64,000 nucleotides of DNA, from assembly GCA_963718745.1 (NCBI GenBank), contig OY970370.1:2170001-2234000 (forward strand), in the 5' to 3' direction. Position 1 is the first letter of the stretch. Each line of letters begins with the position of its first letter. Origin of the DNA: Fermentibacter sp963718745 [NCBI: Candidatus Fermentibacterota bacterium] (GTDB taxonomy: Bacteria > Fermentibacterota > Fermentibacteria > Fermentibacterales). Of the stretch, positions 8,795-16,603 are shown in pieces. Position numbers and translations under genes: made by a program. A model generated the notes under the pieces. That model was given only the letters and a program-made list of their open reading frames with translations. It was not told the DNA's origin and did not search any database.

Positions 8795-8946
8795 CTAGTG
8801 CCTTCTCATCTCCCTCTCCTTCACCAGCCGCAGTTCCCAGTGATCCCCCAAGTCTGCGATCTCGTCGAGCTGCTTCCCCGGCTGCTTGAACAGGAACAGC
8901 AACTGGATCACCCGGTCGAAGTCGATTCCGTGTCGGTCTGCGAGCT
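8795..8946 (-). pseudogene. C-terminal remnant of an unrelated gene fused behind truncated paralogue C
   Basis: In the frame +1 to paralogue C, about 45 codons read as a plausible protein end (DRHGIDFDRVIQLL, KQPGKQLDEIADLGDHW, LRLVKEREMRRH) before a TAG at 8795-8797. It has no start of its own and begins where paralogue C loses homology. I read it as the tail of another gene joined by a deletion. Family not recognised; the upstream border is approximate. Confidence 0.45.
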
Positions 8947-9561
8947 GGGATCCGTAGACGCCACATCCAGATCCGCCATCACTGAGAAGCAGAAGGCGTC
9001 GAGAGGGATTCCCGGGTTGCCGTGCTCACTCTGGTGGGTCACCGTGATGTCGTTGACGAGGAATTGGTCGTAACCCGGCGTGCTCCAGCTGTACGCTCTC
9101 TGGAATGTCCTTATCCCGATCGGATTGTAGTTCCCGGCATACCAGTCGTCCTCGCCCCAGCTCGACTCCTCCAGTGCGGTCGGACCGGGAGTCAGCTTCA
9201 TCATGGGATAGCCCTCCGTGGGCCAGAACTCGAAGTCCGTCAGACTGGTGTAGGATGAGCTGACATAGGCGCCGATGACTCCACCTGGTGAGACCGCCCC
9301 GAAGGCGGATGCCCAGATGGAGGACAGGTAGAGGTAGGTGGAGCCCTCGCCTCCCGGCCACTGCATGGTGAAACCACCCCATGGATCGCCGTACAAGCCC
9401 ACATTCGAGACCGTCATCCACATCTCCGACAGGTTGTGCAGAGAAGTGGCTGCGGTGGGTCTGGCATCGGTTCCGGCCTCAGGAAGAGGTGGCAGCACTC
9501 CAGGCTTCGCTGCCACGATCGTCGCAGCGGCCAGCAGCACGGGCAGGATGAGATCTGTCAT
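8908..9561 (-). pseudogene. Truncated secreted surface protein, paralogue C
   Basis: 217 residues matching the N-terminal ~30% of paralogues A and B: a signal peptide (LILPVLLAAATIVAA), PTAATSLHNLSEMW and TALEESSWGEDDW. After DPSSQ homology stops and ten unrelated residues follow before the stop codon, so the sorting tail is lost. If secreted it could not be anchored. The upstream lipoprotein gene ends at 9563, one base before this start, preserving the ancestral two-gene unit. Probably a recombination-truncated copy. Confidence 0.8.
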
Positions 9562-9562
9562 A

Positions 9563-10627
9563 TCAGTTCTGCATCTCTGAGAAGAGTTCGAGCAGGTCGA
9601 GAAGGAATGTTTCTGACCCGGGATCGAGGTCGAGCCCGAATCCTGCCTGCCTGCACATGAACCAGGAATAGATGAACTTCTCGCTCAGGTACGCGTACGA
9701 GGCTCCGCCTGCGACGACCTGTGCGGCATCGAGGTCGAACACTCCCTCGCGCAGGGAGTCGCCTTCTCCGAACTGGTAGTCCGGGGATATCTGCAACAGG
9801 CCCTGGGCACAGGCAGAAGCCTGAAGAAGATCGCCTCCTTCCCCCCTGACCTGCTGAAGCATCGTCCAGCCCGCCAGGGCATCCCTGGTGATCTGTCCGG
9901 CTGTTCCGTCAGCCTGCAGGACGGCGTAGTCGTATCCCATGTTCTGGCCGACCATGATCCACGAGTGGTAGGCGATGCCGCCTACCTGGATCATCTCCAT
10001 CGGGACGTCCACGTTGACGTATCCATCGCAGATGCTGTCGCAGTAACTGAAGGCACCGGTCTGGGCGTTGTAAAGGTCGAGGCAGGAGACGAGATCGCCC
10101 GGGCCGGGCAGGAATCTGTACTCGAGGCTAGTATCGAAGCCGCCCCTGTCCAGGTAGTCCCAGATCTGCTGGCCGACCCAGACCTCCCCGGAATCGGCGG
10201 TGAGAGGCAGCCAGACATCCAGGGATTCCTGGGGGAGGTCGGGATCGACACACTCGAACACTGTCCAGAGAGTGTCCTGGACCTGCACCTCGTTCAGGTG
10301 CTGCACTATCGCGGAATGGCCGAGATCCTGCTGGATCGCGGCCTGGAAGTAGCCGTCGGCGGTCTCCCAGTGGTTCTCCAGGTACAGGCATGCCGTTGCG
10401 GCGCCAAGGTAGGCGTCAGGTCTCGACACGTCCACGTCGATGGCCTGCTCGAACCGGTCGAAAGCCTCCTGGTACTGCCCCTGCTGGATCGCCTGCCAGC
10501 CGAGCGCCAGGAAACCGTCGTAACCTTCCGGTTCCGGCAGGCCGGAGGGAAGCTCGCCGCAACCCGAGCCGAACGCCAGAATCGCAAGCACTGCCAGGAG
10601 GGATGACAGGCGCAGGTTCGTCCCCAT
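9563..10627 (-). CDS. TPR-containing lipoprotein
   Basis: A 354-residue lipoprotein. An N-terminal hydrophobic segment ends in LAFGSGC, a lipobox. Residues ~40-115 contain TPR-like helices (ALGWQAIQQGQYQEAFDRF, AYLGAATACLYLENHWETA). The C-terminal half has a FIYSWFMCRQ block also found in the fragment at 2373-2579. I chose ATG 10627, which overlaps the upstream stop as TGATG; a GTG one codon earlier is possible. It probably works with the adjacent sorted protein family, since the pair was duplicated together, but the intact gene now sits beside a truncated partner. Confidence 0.85.
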   Translation of the reverse strand: MGTNLRLSSLLAVLAILAFGSGCGELPSGLPEPEGYDGFLALGWQAIQQGQYQEAFDRFEQAIDVDVSRPDAYLGAATACLYLENHWETADGYFQAAIQQDLGHSAIVQHLNEVQVQDTLWTVFECVDPDLPQESLDVWLPLTADSGEVWVGQQIWDYLDRGGFDTSLEYRFLPGPGDLVSCLDLYNAQTGAFSYCDSICDGYVNVDVPMEMIQVGGIAYHSWIMVGQNMGYDYAVLQADGTAGQITRDALAGWTMLQQVRGEGGDLLQASACAQGLLQISPDYQFGEGDSLREGVFDLDAAQVVAGGASYAYLSEKFIYSWFMCRQAGFGLDLDPGSETFLLDLLELFSEMQN

Positions 10628-13101
10628 CACTCCCCGCCGATCCTGAGGAGCTTGACCGCTTCGGCCCGTCCGGAGGCTTCCAGCCGGCAGAAGTAGACGC
10701 CCGCAGCGACCGGGATGCCCGATCCATCGCAGCCGTCCCAGACGAGTGAGTTTACTCCTGCGGTCAGACCTTCGGCATCCAGACTACGAATCAGTCTGCC
10801 CGCCATGTCGAATACCGATATCGAGGCCGGACCTGCTTCGGGCATGGAGAAGGCGATCGCAGCCTGGGTAGAGAACGGATTCGGGAAGCTGCCCAGCAGT
10901 ATGAGTTCTGGAGGAACACTCGGCGAGGCTACTCCGGGTCCCGTTCCGAGGAAGTACACTCCACCTTCGTCCACTTGAGCATACATCCTGCCGGCCTGGA
11001 AGTAGCTGTCGAGCTCCTGCCGGTTTCCATCATCCAACCTGAAGATGGAAGAGGCAGGGTCAGAAGCGGCGAAGGAGATCAACCCGGTAATCGGAGGAAT
11101 GGCGACGGGATCGGAGAGAACGCTGCCCAACCCGGCTGAGCCATGTGCAGGGAGTCCGCCTTCACCGGCGATCAATCCTGGCCGGCCTGCCTCGGAGAGG
11201 CTGACCATGGCTCCTGGCGGCACGGCTTCTGCCGGGACCTCCAGCCTCGCGCTGCCTACCTCGAGGATCAAGGGTTCCGCCCCCCCGTATCCGACGGCAA
11301 ACTCGAGCGAATCTGCGAGTGTGATTCCGAGGCTGTCCCAGCCCGAGCAGGAGAGTCTGTAGTTCCCGATATCCCAGGCAAACACCTGGCCGGTCCAGAT
11401 GGTCCCGGCCAGGGGTTCCATCTCGACGATCGCCGTGCTGTCAGGCACACCGGTCTCGTCGAGGTGGGATATCTCGAGGCGGGGACCGACCCAGTCGAAT
11501 CCGTAGGGGATCTGGAGGTCTTCACGGAAGAGGGTTGTGAATGCCTGGAGGTACTGCTGGTTCATCTCGTTCTGCAATGCCACCAGGTACAGGCTCTTCG
11601 GACCCGAGTCCTGACTGAATGTGTACCTGAGCTGGGCTGTGCCGCCAGGATTGTTGTTTGTGAGGACTACGAGCGTCCTGTATCCATCGAGCTGGACGGT
11701 TCCGTTGAACAGCTCGTCGAACTGCAGCGAATCGAGCGACTGCAGGGTGGAGTCGTCGGAGAGGACGACCCGCCAGGCTATCCAGTTGCCGTCTAGGTTC
11801 GGGCCCGATCCATTGTTCTGGTTGTACATCCCATCGAACCAGACTGTGTCGTTCCCGCCCGCCTGGTAATCCCCGCCGAAGCTGGCATACTGGGCAGCGA
11901 AGACCTGGGCGCTCATCCCATAGCCCACAGGAGCTATCCAGGTGGGGAATGGATAGGAGTTGAACTCGGCGAGGAAGGACGCCGGGCTGTTCATGATCGT
12001 GAAGGTGTAGCCGGTGCCGTCGAGGAATTCGTACCTGTAGATGCCGCCGGAGAACTCCCCGGAGATGTGGGCGATCAGGTTGGTGACCAGCCAGTCCTCG
12101 TAAAGCGGATAGACGGTCGCAGCTATCGCTGAACTGTCCGGGATCGAAGGGTCGATCGCATGGGCTATCCCCAGCATCCCCGATTCGTCGGACTGGGCTA
12201 TCGACGTGATGATCCCGGCTCCGGTCCTCTGCTCCAGGTACTCGAACCAAAGGAGTTCCCCTCCCAGGTTCTCCCCGAAGTCCGAGGCCCTCTGCCCGGA
12301 GCACCAGGAGACCAGCTCGATGCCTCCGGCCGTCGCGAAGTCGTCCAGCCATGCTTCGATACCGACCAGACCGTTGAAGGCAGAGGTGAGGCCGTAACAG
12401 AGGAACTGCGCATAGACGCCGAGTCCCCGGACCACCCATGGCTCCTCGACCGGGTTGTTGGCTACACGGAGGATCTGTCCCAGTCCGGTTGCCACGGACC
12501 ATCTGTACACCTGTCCACGAATGCCGGCCCAGGTCGGTCCCGGCAGATTCTTGTAGGCTCCGAGGTTGACATAGAACAGGTCGTGGTTGTTCCCGGTCTG
12601 GTCCTCGCCGTCGTAGTCGTCAGGCCATGTGTAGACCCAGTTCCCGATCCTGCTGGGCGGACCCCCGGGATTCGGATAGACGTCCGGGATGTCCGCGAAG
12701 GCTATCCAGAGCCGGTCATCGGGATTGCCGGTGACCGGCATCTCCCCGAAGGCGGAGGTCACAGTCGCGTAGATGCCGACTCCGTCGCCCTCGAACTGGG
12801 CTGCGATGCTGTCGATCCGGGTCTGGGTCATCAGACCGCCCCAGATGACCTGGAAGTCCATCGTGGTGTCGGCCAGATCGATGAATGTGGTGTCCTGGAC
12901 GAGCCAGTATGCATGTCCGGTAATCGCGCGGCATGTGAACTGGCGGGTCTGGAGAGGCTCTGGGAAGTAGGAGATGTCCGGCACGAGAAAATCTACAGTG
13001 TCGCCTACATCCATCGCAGAGACGGCCGGAGTCAGGACGATCAGCGGGAGAAGAAAGCGCCTGCAGGAACCGATCCAATCATCCAGGCGAAGGTGCTTCA
13101 T
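10627..13101 (-). CDS. Secreted protein with degenerate metalloprotease-like segment and sorting tail
   Basis: An 824-residue exported protein. Residues ~14-29 are hydrophobic (RRFLLPLIVLTPAVSA). The N-terminal ~300 residues resemble bacterial M30-type secreted peptidases in layout (GNPDDRLWIAFADIPDVYPN, later EEPWVVRGLGVYAQFL). Where an HExxH zinc motif would be expected the sequence reads ATGLGQILRV, so catalysis is probably lost. The C-terminus is a FlgD/Ig-like sorting tail (LGSFPNPFSTQ, SVFDMAGRLIRSL, GVYFCRLEASG). Its stop overlaps the next start (TGATG), so it is co-translated with the TPR lipoprotein. Confidence 0.75.
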   Translation of the reverse strand: MKHLRLDDWIGSCRRFLLPLIVLTPAVSAMDVGDTVDFLVPDISYFPEPLQTRQFTCRAITGHAYWLVQDTTFIDLADTTMDFQVIWGGLMTQTRIDSIAAQFEGDGVGIYATVTSAFGEMPVTGNPDDRLWIAFADIPDVYPNPGGPPSRIGNWVYTWPDDYDGEDQTGNNHDLFYVNLGAYKNLPGPTWAGIRGQVYRWSVATGLGQILRVANNPVEEPWVVRGLGVYAQFLCYGLTSAFNGLVGIEAWLDDFATAGGIELVSWCSGQRASDFGENLGGELLWFEYLEQRTGAGIITSIAQSDESGMLGIAHAIDPSIPDSSAIAATVYPLYEDWLVTNLIAHISGEFSGGIYRYEFLDGTGYTFTIMNSPASFLAEFNSYPFPTWIAPVGYGMSAQVFAAQYASFGGDYQAGGNDTVWFDGMYNQNNGSGPNLDGNWIAWRVVLSDDSTLQSLDSLQFDELFNGTVQLDGYRTLVVLTNNNPGGTAQLRYTFSQDSGPKSLYLVALQNEMNQQYLQAFTTLFREDLQIPYGFDWVGPRLEISHLDETGVPDSTAIVEMEPLAGTIWTGQVFAWDIGNYRLSCSGWDSLGITLADSLEFAVGYGGAEPLILEVGSARLEVPAEAVPPGAMVSLSEAGRPGLIAGEGGLPAHGSAGLGSVLSDPVAIPPITGLISFAASDPASSIFRLDDGNRQELDSYFQAGRMYAQVDEGGVYFLGTGPGVASPSVPPELILLGSFPNPFSTQAAIAFSMPEAGPASISVFDMAGRLIRSLDAEGLTAGVNSLVWDGCDGSGIPVAAGVYFCRLEASGRAEAVKLLRIGGE

Positions 13102-13219
13102 CCTCTGGACACCTCGATAGCTCCCCTCTTCTATTGTGTTTCTCCATCACACGATATTCAGGGGTAGAATACTCGTCAACTTGCCATTTCATTGTCCGTA
13201 TACTGTCGAGCAACGGTCT

Positions 13220-13248
13220 TTGACGGGGCATCCCTCATCCGAGATACT
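13220..13248 (+). promoter_or_regulatory. Sigma-70-like promoter of the S41-like gene
   Basis: TTGACG at 13220-13225, a 17-base spacer and GATACT at 13243-13248. The start codon follows 24 bases later, with GGGGAGG as ribosome binding site around 13260. Spacing and sequence fit a housekeeping promoter, assuming the host uses standard sigma-70 elements. Confidence 0.55.
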
Positions 13249-13271
13249 CCACTCCACGAGGGGAGGTTCGG

Positions 13272-14324
13272 ATGCAGAATCGCATGATCCATGACCGGGC
13301 ACTGGCGGCTGTAGTTTCTGCTCTTGTCCTGACGCAGTCAGGATGCATCGACAGCCCCGCGACCACCCCCGCACCAGGAGAGTTCGTCTCGGAGTTCGAG
13401 CTGGTATGGACCCTCTTCGACGAGGAGTATGTCGGCTTCGAGGTCAAGGGAATCGACTGGGAAGCGGTCCATGACCAGTACGGACCGCTTGCCGACACGG
13501 TCACATGCCGCGAGGGGATGACCTCGCTCACCCTCTCCCTGCTGGGAACGCTGAATGACTACCATGTCAGGCTGATTGATCCCTCCTTCTCGCAGATACT
13601 CACAAGCAGCCCGGACATCCTGCACAACTACGACATGGAAGTGCTGATGACCTATCTGGAGCCATGGGGCTTCGAGTGGATGCAGGACAGCACCTGGGGA
13701 TACTGCCTGGCTGGACCGGACTCAATCCCGTATTTCGTGATAACCGCATGGAGCCCGGAGTTCAACATCAGCCTCTTCGACGATCTCCTGCAACCTGCGC
13801 TCGACAGGCCGGGGCTGATCATCGACGTCAGGATGAATCCCGGAGGATCCGAAGCGCCTGTCGACAACCTGGTCCGGAGATTCGTGGACGAGCTCCGCGT
13901 GGGCTACCTGTGGCAGGAGAGGGTCGGTCCCTCGACACATGATCTGACTACTCCGGAACCACACGAGCTCCACCCGAGGGCCTGGTTCTTCGGCAATCCC
14001 GTCATCGTGCTGGGGGGGCAGCTGAACGGCGATGCCTGCGAGGTATTCATCTGCGAAATGGCCGAGCTGCCGCAGGTCACGATCATGGGCGACACGACTC
14101 TCGGAGCCACGGACTGGCCGGTTGGCTACCGGGAGCTCCCGGACAACTGGTATGTGACCTGCCCGTCGCGCACCATCCTGCGGCCTGACCTGACTTACAT
14201 CGAGGACACAGGCATCTCCCCGGATGTCTATGTGGAAGCCACTGAGGCCGACTTCGTAGAAGGCATCGACCCCGTGCTGGAACACGCATTCGAGGAACTG
14301 GGAAAACAGCCACCGACGCCCTAG
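13272..14324 (+). CDS. S41-family peptidase-like lipoprotein, atypical active site
   Basis: A 350-residue lipoprotein with lipobox LTQSGC. The C-terminal half matches the S41 (C-terminal processing peptidase) core: GLIIDVRMNPGGS, then NPVIVLGGQLNGDACEVF, then TLGATDWP. In active S41 enzymes the middle motif reads roughly T-A-S-A-S-E, with Ser as nucleophile. Here the corresponding residues are GDACE, so the usual Ser positions are Asp and Cys. There is no PDZ domain. It may be an inactive binder or a Cys-dependent variant. Monocistronic, with its own promoter; it overlaps the convergent DUF4143 gene by 4 bp. Confidence 0.75.
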   Translation: MQNRMIHDRALAAVVSALVLTQSGCIDSPATTPAPGEFVSEFELVWTLFDEEYVGFEVKGIDWEAVHDQYGPLADTVTCREGMTSLTLSLLGTLNDYHVRLIDPSFSQILTSSPDILHNYDMEVLMTYLEPWGFEWMQDSTWGYCLAGPDSIPYFVITAWSPEFNISLFDDLLQPALDRPGLIIDVRMNPGGSEAPVDNLVRRFVDELRVGYLWQERVGPSTHDLTTPEPHELHPRAWFFGNPVIVLGGQLNGDACEVFICEMAELPQVTIMGDTTLGATDWPVGYRELPDNWYVTCPSRTILRPDLTYIEDTGISPDVYVEATEADFVEGIDPVLEHAFEELGKQPPTP

Positions 14325-15463
14325 ACTTCTTTTGTGGAGAGCATCTCCCGCAGCGGAACAACCCGCACGCCGTCTTCGAGCGGATATGATCTCGATCCCG
14401 GGTAGACGACCGTCAGGGAGTGCAATTTCAGGTCATTCATCGCTATACGCATGGAAGGCGTCATCCTGGGTGCGTCTGAACGCTTGAACTCGAAGCCCAG
14501 CCTGCGCCCCTGCTTGAAGGCGAGCAGGTCCAGCTCGGCTCCGTTGTGCGTCGCCCAGAAGTAGACTTCGTCCGGTTCCAGGCGGGCGACCACCTCCTCG
14601 AGGGCGTAACCCTCCCATGACGCCCCGCATCGGGGATGCCTGAGGAGATCGTCCCGGGTCCTTATCCCGAGCATCTCGTGGAGCAGGCCGGAATCCGTGA
14701 AGTAGGTCTTCGGCGACTTCACCTGTCGCTTCCCGAGATTTTCGTGCCAGGGCTGGAGCTGCCGGATCATGAACGACTCCGTGAGGATATCGAGATACTT
14801 CCTGACCGTTGGTTCACTTACGCCGAGAGCCCTTGCCGGATCGGAAGCCCGCCAGATCTGGCCGTGGTAGTGGGCCAGCATGCTCCAGAACCGGAACATG
14901 GCAGGGAATGGAGTCCGTACTCCGAGCTGCGGCAGGTCCCGTTCCAGGAAGGCCCGTATGAAGTCCCTCCTCCAGATCGAGGAGGATTCATCGTCCAGAG
15001 CCAGGAAGGATCGTGGGAATCCTCCCCGGAGCCAGTGCCTGTTCTCCCTCCTGGAGCCGATCTCAGGAAGACGGAAGGGAGAGATGCCTATGAACTCGGC
15101 TCTCCCCGCGAGGGACTCCGAGGACTGGCGAAGCAGAGAACCCGAGGCGCTGCCGAGAATGAGAAACCTGACCGCGGAATCGTCCCTGTCAGCGAGGACC
15201 CTCAGCAGCGGGAACAGGTCGGGGCGGCGCTGAATCTCGTCGATGACGACTATCCCGGTGAGGTCGGACAATGCAGTCATGGGTTGATCGAGCCTGGCCA
15301 GCGAGACAGGATCCTCGAGGTCGAAATAGTTGGCGGAGCCGGCCTCTACGAAAAGCCTGGCAAGAGTCGTCTTCCCGCTCTGTCTCGGCCCTGTCATGAC
15401 GACGACCCGGCTCCTGCCGAGAGCCAGCCGGATTCTGGCCGATAGTGCAGTCCTGCTTATCAT
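14321..15463 (-). CDS. AAA ATPase of the DUF4143 family
   Basis: 380 residues. Walker A is GPRQSGKTT (residues ~25-33) and Walker B is VVIDEIQ (~71-77). The second half is a DUF4143 domain with a PD-(D/E)XK-like stretch (ELDLLAFKQGRRLGFEFK). These ATPases are common, often in accessory regions, and their biological role is unsettled. The start is ATG 15463; no Shine-Dalgarno is present and a -10-like box lies immediately before it, so the message may be leaderless. Confidence 0.9.
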   Translation of the reverse strand: MISRTALSARIRLALGRSRVVVMTGPRQSGKTTLARLFVEAGSANYFDLEDPVSLARLDQPMTALSDLTGIVVIDEIQRRPDLFPLLRVLADRDDSAVRFLILGSASGSLLRQSSESLAGRAEFIGISPFRLPEIGSRRENRHWLRGGFPRSFLALDDESSSIWRRDFIRAFLERDLPQLGVRTPFPAMFRFWSMLAHYHGQIWRASDPARALGVSEPTVRKYLDILTESFMIRQLQPWHENLGKRQVKSPKTYFTDSGLLHEMLGIRTRDDLLRHPRCGASWEGYALEEVVARLEPDEVYFWATHNGAELDLLAFKQGRRLGFEFKRSDAPRMTPSMRIAMNDLKLHSLTVVYPGSRSYPLEDGVRVVPLREMLSTKEV

Positions 15464-15469
15464 GCCAGT

Positions 15470-15497
15470 ACAATACCACGAAAAAGAAAACTGTCAA
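15470..15497 (-). promoter_or_regulatory. Promoter for a possibly leaderless DUF4143 mRNA
   Basis: On the minus strand TTGACA (15497-15492), a 16-base spacer and TATTGT (15475-15470) precede the ATG at 15463 by only six bases. Transcription from this promoter would begin at or next to the start codon. Confidence 0.5.
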
Positions 15498-15594
15498 CTT
15501 CTAATTTCATGGCACACTGCCGAGCGAGCATTTCGCATGCACTTTTGCTACATGGATTTATAACATGAGATCATGCGCCTGAACCAGCGCAATG

Positions 15595-16599
15595 TCAGAT
15601 GTCCGAGGTGAGGGCGAGCACGAATTCGCCGTTCGCGTGGGAGGTGATGTCCCACGGGAAGCCGGGGATGTCTGTCTCGCCGACAATCCCGCCGGTGACG
15701 TAGTTGACCGCCGTCACCCTGCTCATCCCTTCGCCGAGGTAGCTCAGTACATAGACGAGCGCTGTCCCGGGCACGCTGCAGATGTCCGTCGGGTGCCCCG
15801 CTATCTGCACCGTCGTCACCTCCGGCATCATGAAGCTGCTGCAGATCGAGACGGAACCGTTCTCCCCCTCCCAGTAGGGATGAGTGACCGCCCAGGTCGA
15901 TTCTGCCGGGAACGACGTGATCGCGGAGCAAGCAGATCCCAGGTAGATCGGACCGGAACCGAAGGTGCTCAGTGTGATCCTGCCGACGGTTCCTTCCTCA
16001 TCCGAACAGCAGGCGAGGAGGTATGAGTCGAGGAATGATTCCGTCGCCAGAGCAACGGGAGTGTCCTCCAGCGGTTGAGTCTGCCTGAGCACGAAGTTGC
16101 CTTCGGAGTCCACCTCGCGGATCCTCCTGTCGCTGCCGTCGGCCACATAGAACCTCTGGTCCGTCGCGGAGGCACAGAGCGCATTCGGGAGAGGTCCCGC
16201 ATCGAACTGGTCGACTACGGAGTTCGACTGAAGGCTGACTTCGAGGATTTTCCCCGCTGCGCCTATCAGATACACGGAGCCGGGCTTCGGGCGGACCATG
16301 TCCCCGTATCCCGCTCCACTCCCCGCTCCGACCGCGAAGGATGTATCGAGAAGCATCTGACCGGAGTCGAACCTGTAGAGTATCCCGCTCCCGCTTGTCA
16401 CGAGGAACTCGGTGTTGCCGAGGGAGCAGAGGGACCTGCCGTCCTCGATCCCGCCCACGCTCCCGGCGATGGTGTTGTCCGCCACCCTGATCTTCACCAC
16501 GCCGCTTTCGGCGGTTGTCTCGTACTCGACCGGATGATGGCATCCGGCTGAGGCCAGCGTGATCAGAGCCGCAGTCGACAGTGAGAGTGGAACCTTCAT
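15595..16599 (-). CDS. Beta-propeller lipoprotein
   Basis: 334 residues with a lipobox (LITLASAGC). The mature part is a YVTN/WD-like beta-propeller with repeated short blades such as GVVKIRVADNTIAGSV, GKILEVSLQSNSVVDQF and AVNYVTGGIVGETDIPG. It begins 4 bp after the stop of the TonB-dependent receptor, so the two are one operon. Receptor-associated propeller lipoproteins usually sit on the cell surface and capture ligand for the receptor. Ligand not predictable from sequence. No gene is seen at 15498-15594. Confidence 0.8.
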   Translation of the reverse strand: MKVPLSLSTAALITLASAGCHHPVEYETTAESGVVKIRVADNTIAGSVGGIEDGRSLCSLGNTEFLVTSGSGILYRFDSGQMLLDTSFAVGAGSGAGYGDMVRPKPGSVYLIGAAGKILEVSLQSNSVVDQFDAGPLPNALCASATDQRFYVADGSDRRIREVDSEGNFVLRQTQPLEDTPVALATESFLDSYLLACCSDEEGTVGRITLSTFGSGPIYLGSACSAITSFPAESTWAVTHPYWEGENGSVSICSSFMMPEVTTVQIAGHPTDICSVPGTALVYVLSYLGEGMSRVTAVNYVTGGIVGETDIPGFPWDITSHANGEFVLALTSDI

Positions 16600-16603
16600 G
16601 ATG

